From NCBI GenBank assembly GCA_015039315.1, contig WIDE01000013.1, forward strand, positions 218,271 through 282,270: DNA of 64,000 nucleotides, given 5' to 3'. Below the pieces are notes generated by a model. The model was given only the letters and a program-made list of their open reading frames with translations, was not told the DNA's origin and searched no databases. Both the position numbers and the translations under genes were made by a program. Source of the stretch: Clavulina sp. PMI_390 (Eukaryota > Basidiomycota > Agaricomycetes > Cantharellales > Hydnaceae). Positions 50,644 to 63,023 of this stretch are shown here, one piece after another. How positions within the stretch are numbered: position 1 is the stretch's first letter; each line of letters opens with the position of its first letter.

Positions 50644-51513
50644 ATGGAATCAAGTTTTGCTCTCATCGGTCAGAAATATCACGCTTGGCCTTGGTATTGC
50701 GACGCGCTGAACGATCTTGCTGGTCTTTTCTCCTAGGCAAGGGCTACGTGCTTGTAGCCTCCGATATGAATGCATCTCGATCCATCGTGAAAATGAAGGC
50801 CGATGAGGACAAGACAAAGGTTCTAAGCCCTCACCTCCTCATGAGCTATTCCGGAGAACCAGGTGAGCTCTCCCGCTGAACAAGCTCATAGACATCTTCA
50901 GACAAGCCCATGGTAACGCAATAATTTGCTCATCCCTCTGATCAACTAAAGGTGACACCATCCAGTTTGCTGAATACGTGGAACGTAACATTCGCCTACA
51001 ACACATGCGGTGAGAGCAGCTCGTTTTCCATCTACGAACCCACTCTGACCCTGTGATTTTATAGAAATGTACATGAGCTTCGACCTCAATCGTCTGCTGC
51101 ATGGGTCCGTCGCGCGCTAGCTGACGCTATTCGCTCACGACGGCCATACTCTGTAAATGTCTTGCTTGGAGGGTATGATGAAGCGACCAGCACACCGCAT
51201 CTTTACTGGATTGACTATCTTGGAACTATGGCGGAGGTCCCTTATGCAGCACACGGCTATGGTGCATACTTTTCCCTCAGCACGCTAGATAGGCAAGTAT
51301 GCTTTCCCGCCCTGTGGGGTTACTCTCACTGACTGGCTACTCGATCTCTATAGATACCATGATCCATCTGCTCCTCTAGAAGAGGGTCTCAAAACAATGA
51401 AGAGGTGCATTGATGAGATCGCGAATCGTATGGCTATTGGCGTGGGCAAGTTCAAGGTTCGAGTGGTGGACAAGGATGGTGCTCGTGAGGTCGAGCTTCC
51501 CGAAACTGTATAA
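50644..51513 (+). CDS. PRE1: 20S proteasome subunit beta-4 (PSMB2/Pre1)
   Basis: Non-catalytic beta subunit of the 20S proteasome core. Start ATG 50644: the first exon encodes MESSFALIG and joins to KGYVLVASDMNASRSIVKMK, matching the beta-4 pattern of no propeptide and no catalytic N-terminal threonine. Further motifs: GDTIQFAEYVERNIRLQHMR, YSVNVLLGGYDE, LYWIDYLGTMAEVPYAAHGYG, TLDRYHDPSA and FKVRVVDKDGAREVEL, ending in ETV and TAA 51511-51513. About 195-200 residues, normal. The last intron starts at 51293 with GCAAGT, a GC donor: using it gives LDRYHDP, while a GT donor three bases later makes a stop. The methyltransferase gene starts 156 bases downstream. Confidence 0.94.
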
Positions 51514-51669
51514 TCAATTGTAATCATCATCATTGCATTTCAATCCATCACCATATACCTTTATGGTTGTGTATCATTACTGCTATCCTTCAATTTGACT
51601 TGCACGTGATCTGATGCACTCGCCTACGACACTTCGATGATTGCGAGCTTCTTCAAGCAGTCGTGACAA

Positions 51670-52936
51670 ATGGCTTCAGGAACTTCCAGTCGTATTCCAT
51701 CCCTCCTACGAGCTTCCTCTGCCAGGCAGAACTGGGTCCAAGTGCAGGATGCAGATGAAGAGGTAACATTCCCTACTCTTCACGAGCAATAGGTGTATTC
51801 CAAATATTGCATCGCATATTGTCTAGATATTCCTTCTATATTCCGATGCCGCGACCTCACAGCGAGGCTCCAGTGGTTTGGGAAGCGTCAACTCTCGACG
51901 GGGCGAACTTGAAGTGACCCTCGATATTGAGCCGCATCTCGGCACTGGATCCGGCTCTTGGTCATCACGACAGGAGCCACTCACTGTTTCCGCATCATTG
52001 GCCCAGGACGTTGCCGGTCTACGGTCTCGCAAAGGAGATACAGGGAGTGTAGTTTGGCGCGCAAGGTGCGTCCTGCCACGTTCGAAGAAATTCCCTATGC
52101 CCTAAGCCGGAAATCTGTCTAGCGTTGAGTTTGCAAGGACTACGCTTAAGGACTGCCTGTTTCCCGCTACTGCAGCCTTTATAAGTGGCGAACATCTCAA
52201 GCGAGCAACTGTGCTTGAGCTAGGAGCGGGTACTGGGATACTGGCCGTCCTTTTGGCCCCTTACGTTGATCGATATCTGGCGACCGATCTCCCTTCTCTA
52301 GTTCCGCTTATGCACAAGAATCTTCAACATAACAACCGTGTCGCCGATCACCAAGAGGTTTCTGCGCCTCGCACCAAACCATCTTCCTCCCATCCTCGCA
52401 GGTCAAGAGGGCACGGAGGAGCTTCTGTCCCAATCCCTCTATCAAGCCCGGCCTCCACTGCCCCCGAGGCTCTTTGCCTGCCCCTTGACTGGGACGAGCT
52501 ATACCAGACAACTTCGGGAAGTACGGCTCGAGCGCGTTACAGAGCATCCATTTCCTTCGCGAATGATGTTGCCCAGCATACCACTTCGCGATTCGATTTG
52601 GTTCTTGCCGTCGACACGCTGTACAATCCCTCTCTTGTCCCATCATTCCTCACCGTGCTTGATGAGTTCAGCGATCCCCCAATGGTCAACGAAGCTGGAG
52701 AAAGCCTCGAGCCCACTCTCGTTCTAGTGGCTTGCGAGCTTCGAGACGAAAGCGTCCTTCGTGATTTCCTCGAAGGATGGATTCGTTTGGAAGGGTGGGA
52801 GATATGGCGACTTGGAGGACAGGAGCCACGTAAAGGTGAAGATATGGGCAACGAGTTGAGCCCGGCTAACACAGACGAGCTGCAGAGAACATTTATGCCA
52901 GGTCCTTTTGTTGTTTGGGCTGGCTGGAAGACTTGA
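51670..52936 (+). CDS. METTL21/EFM-type protein-lysine methyltransferase
   Basis: S-adenosylmethionine-dependent class I methyltransferase of the family that includes yeast EFM6/EFM7 and animal METTL21, which methylate lysines in translation factors and chaperones. Start ATG 51670 (MASGTSSRIPSLLRASSARQ). Two introns, after DADEE and WRA, give IFLLYSDAATSQ and SVEFARTTLKDCLF. Seen: SAM-binding motif I VLELGAGTGILAVLLAP; post-I acidic ATDLPSLVPLMHKNL; LCLPLDWDE; the family's signature DLVLAVDTLYNPSLVP; and a C-terminal PFVVWAGWKT, ending TGA 52934-52936. A Ser/Arg-rich insertion lies between the post-I motif and LPLDW. About 375 residues. The exact substrate cannot be told. Convergent with serine dehydratase. 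Confidence 0.85.
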
Positions 52937-53176
52937 TGATAGACAAGAAATCATAGTCCATTATAGTCCACTGACGACGTAGGAGAGACTAGAAAGCGTT
53001 CAAAAGCAACAGCATCCTCCTACTTCTAGTCTAGCATTCTAGAAATTTGTAAAAACCGAACAACGAACATCTAGAGGAATTGAGTGAAGGCGAGCAGCAC
53101 AATCTAGTATAAGAGAACATCGGGCAGGCAGGCAACAATTGTCGCAATCCATAGAAATTGCAAGTTTGTAGAGCGG

Positions 53177-56100
53177 TCAACTATAAAAGAAATGTGAGCG
53201 ATGGTCTAGGTAGCATGGTGAAGTAGCCATACCAAGCAGGGGATGTGAGAGGAATACGGACGGTTGTTGCTAAACCGCCGAGACTCGTTTCCTTGTACTT
53301 GTGACTCATATCTGAAGAGAGCAGCTCATGAGCAAGATGTTGTAGATCCCCCCAGCGAAGGAACGAACCGTCGGCCGTCATACGCATGGCAGCTATCGCC
53401 TCATCCAAGCTGACAGAATAAACGCCGTCACTCGCCATGGCAAGTTGAGCCGCTGAGGTAACACAGTGAGGGGGTGGTATGACGGAAACGATAAGATTCA
53501 TGGCTTACCGGTGACCGCCTTGACGGCTGTATGAGATGAAGGTAAGTAAGACTGATCCAAGGAACTATGAGGTCGACGACAAACCTCCAAGGGAGTTCCG
53601 CTCAATGCAAGGAACTTGGACTAATCCATCTACCAGCACTAAGATTAGTGGCTGTATTAGCTAAATGGCATAGTCGTACCGATGGGATCACAGGTGAGGC
53701 CAAGATTCTGGATAATAATAAGGGAGGTCATTGAGCTTTGCTTGTGATAACACCAACAAAACGAGCGGCCTCACATGTTCGATCCCAATCTCAGCAGCTT
53801 GGAGAATGATTTCTGGCGAGGCTATGGGAGAAATCAGAATGACTCGTTCCACACCCCTGCCAAGCTACGAACCTCCCATGCAAGCTGAAAAGCCTGCGAT
53901 AAAATGGTCAATAGAGGGCCCAAAGGTGGGAAGCGAAGGTTCACTTACCAGCAGCTGCGTTCACGCACCGATCAGGGAGACCGAGTTAGCCAAAAGTACA
54001 CCAAGTATCGTGTATATTCTTACCCGCCATAGAACAAGCAACGCCAACCTCGGCTTGGCATCCTATGGCATGCCAAGATTAGTTAATTTGCTTTGGTGTT
54101 ACGAGTATGGTTGCATACCTCCTGCATACCACCAAGGAGTGATCTGAGTAAGCTCTGGGTCTCACGATGATGGATAAATACTTACCTTCGGCTGCTGATA
54201 TGGTAGACCCTCTCTTGAATAGCATTCTGTCCCAGCGCTGCTGTTGAGCCTCAGGTGATTCAGGCCAAAGAGAACACTCACCCGATAGCCGAAGCTGTCA
54301 GCCTGAAGGGTAGGTTAATGGCAACACTCTTCTAAAGCTGCACAATAACTTACAAAAATGTGAAGATATCTCTTTCTGGGTCGTCAGAGATGAACTAGAA
54401 ACCATTGTTCAGCGCCAGTGCTGTCTCAAAGGAAGAGAAATGGCATACTTCAACGATATATTTCAGGACCTGGATGAACCCATTGTCAGCGCTCTACCTG
54501 AGTCGTGCGATCTAAAACATTCGGGACGCTTACAGCTGGGATCACGCCTGAGGCGCCATTAGTGGGACTCGTCACAATACGGCCACCAGCAGCGTTCACT
54601 AATATAGAATGTATTAGTATCAATCCACGATCAACTAAGGAGGCACGGACCTTCGTTCACAGCAATTGCATAACATGATAGGAAGTCCACTCCAGGAAAG
54701 ACAGCCTTCCGCTGATATGGACATAGACATTAGCGCTGTCATGCCGGAAACAGGTGAAACACACTCACAGATGGCATTGGAGGGATCGGATGGTCAAAGC
54801 GACCCATAACGCGAGGGGCCTGGCTCCGGCGCTTCTGCAAAGGGGTTTTAGGCGATGCTGAGAGTCGTGAAGCAAAAGGTGATGCAGGAGGGACATCACT
54901 CTCAGGAGCAGCCCTCGCCGAGGACGAGTTGATAGCAGAGAGAGCGTCAAACAAGGGAACATCTGGGATTTCCGGACCAGGAGACGCAATTGCTGGGGCG
55001 TTCAAGTCCGGAGTAGAAAGAGTGGGGTAGAATCTGATCGGAGAAGTAAGCCAAATTCCTCGGCGCCTCTGATAGCTCGCTGGATATACTCACCCTTTCA
55101 TCAGACGCCTGACGATGATTTGTTATTCAGTGGAGCATAGAAAGCCAAGCAAGTTGACACACCTGTACAGCTTGGGAGCTCTCCTAGCAAGCCCAAGGCG
55201 ACCTGGTAGTACCTCCTCCCTAGAGGATACTCCCGACCGAATGCAATCATCCATAACTGACCATATTTGCAGGATTTGATCGTGCACCTCCTCGTGTGTC
55301 ATATAGTGTAGTTCGTTCTCGTAGACCAATTGAGCGATTGTCAACTACAGATAAGGTAAGGGCCATGGCTCTGCCATCAGACAAGATGCAGCACCACATA
55401 CATTATGACGTTTCGTCATGGCCAAGAGGCTAGCCGCATTGTGGAAGAGATAACGGGGCTTAACCTCCCGCTGACTTGCTTCATCAGTATTGGAGGAAGT
55501 GTTTTCTGCTTCTGAGCCAGGAGGTGGGAGTGCGCCGAGTTCTGCGCCATGAGTGAGAGATAGACGTCCGATGTCGACCCCCTTCTTGTCGACACCCTTG
55601 TAGAAAAGATTTTCATCAACTGGACAAGATCAAGACGGAGAGAAAAAGTGAAGGCGTATGCGCATGTTAAGCATTTGTCGAGCCGTACCCTTCGTTTTCT
55701 CATTCACCACTACGAAGGAAGGTAAGAATATAGGCAATGGAGAGAACGATGCTCGACTCACCAAAGCCTCCACCGACAGAGTAATATTCGTTAGTAGCCA
55801 ACAAATCGCCATTAGCATCGAATACTGAGAATCGCATGCCATTTGGATGCGTAGGCAGAACCTGGTCAAATCTCCAAACCATATCGCGGTTCATGTCATA
55901 CTTGATGCGGTGTGCTCCGTTCAAAACTAAAATCTTGTTGTCGAGGATTGCTTGATATCGCGAGTCAATGGTAGAAGTATCGACGGTCTCCGCATCAGAG
56001 CCTTCAAATCCCATCATGAGGGCTTGGGGGGTCATGTGGCCTTTACCAGTGGCGGCGAGGGACCCATAACTAAAATTACAATTTTGTAAGGATGAGGGAG

Positions 56101-56630
56101 CTATAGCAAAGAGGCCGTACTGCTTACAGCGTGATTTTGAGAGTCTCCACTTGTTCGAGCACTCCGAGCTCTTTGAGATCCATTATAAAGATTTTGGCGG
56201 CGCGGAGAGGGCCAACAGTGTGTGAACTATGCACGATCGAGGGCTCATTAGAGGGAATGTATAGCCGCACATCATCTTCCTACCTTGAAGGACCAACGCC
56301 AATCGAGAACAAGTCAAATGTCGAGATGACCTACAAAGATAATCGAGTGAGCTGTGAGGGTCCATGTATGCGAATAAATATCAGAATTCGACGTACAGCA
56401 TGCTCCACCCGCCCAACCTCTTCCTCGAAAGTAAGATCATGCGCAGCTTCTCGCTGGTCCTTTGGAATCAAGTCTTTGGGCGTGAGCTTGGACACACCTC
56501 TCTTCCCCAATAGTGCTGCGGGAGAGACATGCAGAGGGTGAATTGATGCGAGCCGAGGCCGCTGAGGTCGGTTCAAGGCGCGTCGCGCGGCGAAGCAAGC
56601 GCCCAACGGGGCGCGTTTCGGTACAAGCAT
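53177..56630 (-). CDS. L-serine dehydratase, iron-sulfur type, single chain
   Basis: Converts L-serine to pyruvate and ammonia using a [4Fe-4S] cluster. Start ATG 56630 ([20 protein letters not shown]), an Arg/Ala-rich, acid-poor N-terminus that looks like a mitochondrial presequence. Beta domain: [14 protein letters not shown], then after an intron [31 protein letters not shown]-type turn in [11 protein letters not shown]. Alpha domain: [91 protein letters not shown]; the cysteines for cluster binding are present. The frame after IPLTSPA can read on to 53181, but a consensus intron 53181-53230 restores TGT TGA, so the protein ends TSPAC, as in the family. About 15 introns. Confidence 0.9.
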
Positions 56631-56897
56631 TTAACACGGGTTCGCTAAGAGCAGAACGAAAGCGTTGCAGATGCTGTCGTAGCTAGAAGCAACAGGAGAC
56701 GGTCAACGGCCACCAAATTTACGACGTCACAGACAACCCGCTAGTAACGCGTCCCTGTCACGAGATTGGACTTGCTCCATTGATGAAACGTAAATTCATG
56801 CGAGACGTAAATACAGAATGCTCTGCCTACTCGTAACTATAGATAGTGCTAAATCTGAGCTTCCAAAATCCGTTAAGATGACAATTTTGCCAGCACC

Positions 56898-59800
56898 TCA
56901 ATAGCCGCCAAAAGATGGGGCGCGACCAGGTGGCGGCATTGGAAGAAAAGTCGGAGCAGGAACAAAGGGAGATGGCCTCCAAGAGGGCGCTCGAGGTATA
57001 GGGCCGTAGGGAGACGGAGCGCCAAACGGCTGTGGTGGTGGGAAGTAACTCGCAGGTGGGGCTCCAGGCCAGGCTGCGTAACCTCTTGGAGCACCATAGG
57101 GAGCCTGGTTTCCACGTTGTAATTGGGCGGTTGGAAGTGGAAGGGGACCACACATGAGCACATAGACGGCCTTGCGACGACGTCGCCGAGCAAGACGGAG
57201 CATTATTGCCAAATTTTCGTCCTCGTCTTCGGCGGAATCAAGTGAGATTGAGTCCGATTCAGAGGGCACATCGGCATCATCAATTGCCTTCAAGGTTGTT
57301 TTGGGTTTACGAGCCCTGTGCTTGGTGATACGCATATGAACGAATCGAGGCTGGAAGAAAACGTGATTCCAATCATCCACAACAAGCTTCGCGAGTCGAA
57401 TACGCTGCGTAGGAGTCAAGCGGAGGGACGAGTCTTCTTGCGTGACTTGCATTAGCGCCTGGTAAGCGCAAAAGGTCAGCTAGCTGTATGTCAAGCGCGA
57501 AGTCAATCGCACATACCATGAAGAAGGTGCTCCACTCAGACTCCAGAATATCGCAAGAAAACATCGAAGGAGGCAGCGGCGGGGCCGGTTCTCTGGATAT
57601 TCTCAGGACATTGATATCGAGGACAATCTCATCGATAGGTGTTATATTCATGCTGCCTGATAGCAGAGTAGGTCTTGTGGAGGGGAATAAGGATGAAGTG
57701 ATGGCTAAGTGGTTGAACGGGTACGAGTTGGAGGTAGTTGAGCCGATGAAGCCAGGGAGGAAGGATGGCATCACGGGCGGCTCGATTGGAGCATAGCCCG
57801 GGCCGTGATGGAGAAAGGAGCGAGTTCGGGATCGCGCTCGGGGGCGTCGTCCTTCGTCTTTGTACGGCTCCTCCCCGTCATCATCATCGTCATCAGGGCG
57901 GGCGTCCACGGCGGAGTCTACCGTCGCATGTCTCATCCTAGGAGTAGGGGGAACCTCTTCTGGGGAAGGCAGATCAGATCCAATTATACTAGGTGACTCT
58001 GCTATCCCTTCTCCCAAAGAACCACGCTGTGGTGGTGAAAAAGAGATGACAGGCATTTCGAATTGAGCAGGGCGATCTTGCGGGACCCAGTTCTCAAATA
58101 GCCCAAAGGCAAATTGAGAAATGGAAAGTTCCGGGAATGAGTCGATTAAGTAGAACACGCGCTCATCAATCGAGAGCGTGATCTGTCGCAGAGCCTCGCC
58201 AGTTTCGAATATACGCGGAAAGATAAACGTCTGGAAACGCCTCTCTTGTCGACCGCCTCCCAAGGGTGGGATCGTCTCAAGGGATTCTACGAGCCGTGCG
58301 ACAATGAGGGCCGTGACTAGGAGGATATTCTACGAGATGGAAAAAAGTATTAGCAAACCCGCGAAGGGTCAAAAGCGTAAACAAATCTCACATTCTCGAT
58401 GGGTCCGCTACCCATAACCGCCCGTAGTGTCTCCTGGCTGGAAACCTCCCACCGGATTACATCCAGATGTGTAGTCATATCTTCTCTCCGGCTTTTTAAG
58501 CCATTCTCCAACAGGAGCGCAAGTGGGGGCACGCCAGTAATCTCCACAATACGCCGCTGTGAAATCTTGAGAGAGGAAAGTAGCACATCTTCGAACTCGT
58601 TTGAAACGGTGCTTTCTATATCTTTCACTCCTTGAGACACGTCAGGGGGAAGCATGCGACTTGTGCACAGCAAGTCAGTGAGTTTTTCTCGAGCTTCTAG
58701 GATTTGGCGATGTGACCTGGGAGATATAACACCGTTCAGTGAATGCCGAGGTTCTAATCTGAAACTTAATAACTGACTCATTCGCCTCATATGACCATGA
58801 TACGGCGCGATAGGCAAACCATACGAGCAAACTAACCATGTGAGTCAGATGATGGATTATTAAGAGTTAGTTATGAATATCAGCGCACCTCATCTTCTCA
58901 GGCTTCGTTGATGTAAAATGATTCGCCTCCGCGACGCTGATAAAGCCACTGTAGTCGGGATCGAGAGCATGCAATAAGGTATTGCGATAGGAGACGGAGA
59001 GGAACTTCAACGCCCATGTTTCGTCTTCTGCCACGTCCTGCTCCAAATAATCCTGAACGCCTTGAATGAATCGGGCCCCGTCCACGGAAAAGGACCATTT
59101 CTACCCATATCACGAGGTTAGAGCACGCGTATAACGCCAAGGAATATGTCGTCTTTAAGTAGAGAATGGAGACACGAACCTCTTCCTCCCAAACCTTCCT
59201 CAACACTTCATTGTCGATCTTGCTCCAGGGACCCTCGGAGAGCTTCTTCAGCACCCTCTCTGTCCCAAGATCGATGTGCGCCTTGATTTCGCTTTCAAAA
59301 CGCATGAGAGTGAACTCCCACACTTGCTCATTTCGCTTCAGCATCATTCCTAGGTCCGTCTCGAGCGCGAATGTGATCTCATAGCGATACTGCTCGAGCA
59401 ATCCGGGGCGGATAGTACCGTCCGGATTGACAACATCAGTGTTGCTGTTGTTGAGAATTTGCGTTTGAGGAGTCATCATGTTGGGGTATTGCCCACTAAT
59501 GGGGTACGCTGCGTCCGCCCCAGTCTGCGGGGTCATATTGTTCATGTCAACTTCATGCATCCTTGGGCCACGTTGTGATGTTCGCGAGGGCTTGTTCATG
59601 TAGTGTGCTGGGTCTATGTGATTGAATGAGGTCAGTTTCTCATTTATCATCTTTACAAGGAACGGAAACCCACAGGTTTGAGGAGTCATACCAGGAGCTT
59701 GCCAGTTGGAGCCGGGAGGCTGGAAAGACATAGGAGGCTGTTGCGGATATACCTACATATTTCGATTGAGAATATCATTATTTATGTATGGCACATAGAC

Positions 59801-61295
59801 TCACTTGTGTTTGCCCCATCTGAGCCGACATAGGCGGTTTCGCTGCATAAGGAGAATAGGCTTTCGCGACCCCAGGCCGATATACCGAATAGATACCCTG
59901 AGGAGGGTCAGAAGGGATGACTGGGGGAATATTCTGCGTGGCTCCAACACTGTCCAACGTGCTGTCCTTCCGACGACCTTTTTTTTTCCCGTGGGGGGCT
60001 TCTGGTTGCGGGTAATTGTATGTGTACGCGTTACCTGGAGCCTGGTCGTCATAGCTGAATCTCACGCGTGGTGCGTGATCCCCAACGATATCTGCCATAT
60101 TATCGGTCTCGATACCCTCCACTTTCTTGACAAGGGAGGCGAGTTCGCGATCATGTCGAACAACATTATCAGGTCCGCCAAGTTTCTCGAGATAACGCAT
60201 GACGTCCTTCTCAAAAGCTGTACGGCCTCGAAGCAAAGCTCGGATATCATCCATTCCCTTTTGAACATCATCAACTTTGGTTTCGGTTGAGACGGCGATG
60301 ACATGGCTATCGAGTACGGTGAGGTGGATGACGACAGTGATGCGAGTCTTGAGGCTCTCTCCAAGTTGTGTGAAGTTGTTGGAGAATTCTTCAAACTTGT
60401 CTTGCCATTTGAGAGACTTGATGATGCGTACTAGATAAGAGCAAGGGGTAATCAGGGAGAGAATTACCAGGCGTGAAGTGCAGAACTATACCAATTAATT
60501 TTGATTTGTAATATAGATCGATTGCATTACCGCAATCGCTGATCCTATCCTGTCATATGAGGGGGAAACAGAGTTACGGATGGACGCTCTTGCGTTCAAC
60601 AACAGAAATGCTCACCCTAATGTTGCCAAGAATCTGATCAAACATCTCCCCTTGGCCTGCTGGAAGCCCTTTCCTGGGTAGTTCCTTTAGATGTTGAAGC
60701 ATATCAGCCATTTGGCTAATGAGGGCCAGGACTCTGCGATCGTTGGCTCTCCTGTTGAGTTCCAACTGCAGGATGGCCTTGAATGGGAGAACGGCAACGC
60801 CAATCCATGGGTGGACGGATGAGACCGAGTCCAGAACACTCATGAGTGTTTTGAGAGGGGTTGTCACGTCGGATGCCTTAGCACCCGTGGCAAGTGCGTG
60901 TAGAATGCCTGGCAGGTCGAAGAATGCAGCTTTCGACTCGAAATTTTCATAGGCATCCGCTGCCATCATAAGTGGAGTTAATAACGGATATAGCCATAAC
61001 GAGCGGGTGTTTGGGACCCACTGAGTTGATTGAGGACTTTTTCGGCACCATTGGGCTGAGGAGGAACAGGAATATGTTCGTCCTCAATTTTTGAGGTCTT
61101 ATCCTTTTGTGACTCTGCAGAAGCAGCGTCCTCATGCACGCTAGACTTCTCTGTAGACGAGGCATTTTCATCATGGGCAGTAGGTGCACCAGAAGAAGAC
61201 GCTACGTTGCTGGACGAGGCATTAGCAACATCAGATCGAGGCTGTGGTGGGGTGTTGGCTGGAGGAGTAGGTTCGACACTGGCGTCCTGTGCCAT
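56898..61295 (-). CDS. Basidiomycete-type helical-bundle and EF-hand protein of unknown function
   Basis: Large multidomain protein (roughly 1,150 residues, about 12 introns) starting at ATG 61295 (MAQDASVEPTPPANTPPQ). Order: Ser/Ala/Pro-rich N-terminus; a helical domain with LKTLMSVLDSVSSVHPWIGV, AVLPFKAILQLELNRRANDR and KLIVRIIKSLKWQDKFEEF, a type seen at the N-terminus of many basidiomycete NACHT/signalling proteins; a Pro/Gln/Tyr-rich linker; a region KWSFSVDGARFIQGVQDYLE and DETWALKFLSVSYRNTLLHA leading to one EF-hand loop DPDYSGFISVAE with ligands at positions 1, 3, 5, 9 and 12; then a C-terminal region with a Pro/Gly/Tyr tail ending PSFGGY. The first intron is only 41 bases. No enzyme motif seen. 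A role in calcium-linked signalling or incompatibility is inference. Confidence 0.75.
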
Positions 61296-61714
61296 CCCTT
61301 AGGCGGCTTCAGCGAATTTGCAGCAACTTAGGGCAGCTAGAGCTTGAAAAATGTTGGTGGTAGTGGGTCAGAGTGATGATGTGCAGTGCAATGGACAATT
61401 GTTCCCATGGGCGCCTAGCGACTCAATGACATCAACAAATCGCATATCAAAAACTAATATCACTAGACGCGCGATAGTCATCTGGTAGGGCGTCTAGCAT
61501 AGACTCTACTTGATGATACTTGTGGTGTGTGGAATATCTGTAGGTGGCGGTAATGAACCACGTGCACCAACAGGGAATGGGATTCAAGTTGAAGGTATAG
61601 TGTTGACATCGAACTCACAATGACCTCGGCGCAAACAGTGTCAACCTCGCTCATCACGTTGACGTCGTTCAGCCCTCCCCGTCCCTTCCACCACCGACTT
61701 GCAAACGCTCCGCC
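61296..61714. other. Divergent promoter between the EF-hand gene and the promethin-like gene
   Basis: 419 bases between two divergent start codons. No open frame of interest, palindrome or RNA gene noticed. Confidence 0.5.
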
Positions 61715-62609
61715 ATGTCGTACGATGCCAAAGCCATGAAGCAAGACCTGTCAGCTTGGATGGCGGAGGCCGCGCGACGCGTCGAAGTGGAGGCTCGATA
61801 GTGCGTCGCATTCCTCGGACTGTGTGGCCCATGTAGGCGTGAGCCTAGGAGTTGACGAATGAGCCTTCGCATCTAGCCTTGAGAGAGACATTGTACAGCC
61901 CCTTTGGACGCGATACACTACCTATGCTCAAACAAATCCAGCGACAACGGTTCGTACGAACTTGGATGTCGGAGAGCTACCCATTGACATCTCCGCCCGC
62001 TTGACGATCTAGGCGTTTCTCACAACGTTCACATTAATGGCTTTGCTTCCTGTCATCATCTTCTCGTGAGTCTCCTGCCTCTCTGTTTCTGCAAATTTCC
62101 GCTGAATATTCCTTGTCACTCTCTATCATGATTTACGCGCCCATCCAGCGCCTTTGCCACTTTTGTCATCTCGAGCTTAACTCTGGCTGCTATGTCGACA
62201 GTAGCGTTCTTCTGCTTCTGGATTGTTGGCGGTGCTCGTAAGTGCCATCTCCCTTTGATCACTCTGCAGCGAATGTGCGACTCTTGTTCCTGACGGGCCC
62301 ACCTTTCCGTTTCCCACCCCGCACTTGTCAAATTGCTCAAAACGTGTCACAGTGGGCATCTTGTTGTTTACTCTTAGCATCGTCGCCTTGATCTCAGTTG
62401 GTGCAGCCCTCGGTGTTTTCGCTGCGTTGATCGCCTTCCAGCTTGTGGTCCACCTCACAAATTCACCCACCAATGATGGATTCGCGGATCCTGGACTAAC
62501 CCAAAAAGTGAAGAACTGGTTCTCCGAGACGAAAAGTCGCTTCGGACTCCCTTCACGTCCCGTCGCTCCTCAGCAACCGGAGGTCCTAAAAGGAAAGGTT
62601 GTGTATTAA
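61715..62609 (+). CDS. Promethin/LDO-like lipid-droplet membrane protein
   Basis: Start ATG 61715 (MSYDAKAMKQDLSAWMAEA). Exons joined by four short introns give RYLERDIVQPLWTRYTTY, ATTAFLTTFTLMALLPVII, FATFVISSLTLAAMSTVAFF, WIVGGALGILLFTLSI and ALISVGAALGVFAALIAFQL, then a polar tail LTQKVKNWFSETKSRFG ending KVVY and TAA 62607-62609. About 175-180 residues: a short soluble N-terminus, a long hydrophobic block of four membrane segments or two hairpins, and a basic tail. This is the layout of promethin/LDAF1 and yeast Ldo16, which act with seipin at ER-lipid droplet contacts. The assignment rests on topology and general sequence character, so a different small membrane family is possible. Confidence 0.6.
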
Positions 62610-63023
62610 CAAAATTGGGCATGTTGCATGTGCTTTCCCAAAATTATGTTGCTGCCTTCATACTACCGCCCTATCTTGGATGTATCATAGTGCTCTCGAC
62701 AATGGAACAATCTTCCAATTCTGATACATAAATAATTGCTCCTACTGATGTCATGGCTAATACATGAGTGTCAAGCATATAAAGCATCACGACAACTATG
62801 GCCGAGCCTCTCTCTTCAGGGATGATATACATGCTATCAAGCATGAACTAAACGATTCAGGGTTATCTCGTTCGTCCTGGAGTACCATAATCCAGCCATA
62901 GTACTACCACATGTCTCACTTCAAGAACTGGCATAGTCAAGCTAGGGGTGAAAATCGCTTGGAGAAATGAAGCTTGGGAGATGGCACCCATTTATTCTTT
63001 CCCACCACACGCTGCACTTGATG
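62610..63023. other. Intergenic region between convergent genes
   Basis: 414 bases holding the 3' ends of the promethin-like gene (+) and the F-box/LRR-like gene (-). No other feature seen. Confidence 0.5.

Noticed and set aside
53181..53230. Read-through C-terminus [17 protein letters not shown] of serine dehydratase
   Set aside because: The segment is a consensus intron and removing it gives the family's TSPAC ending.
53760..53790. Possible tRNA B-box (GTTCGATCCC)
   Set aside because: It lies inside a serine dehydratase exon on the other strand and no matching A-box or acceptor stem is present.
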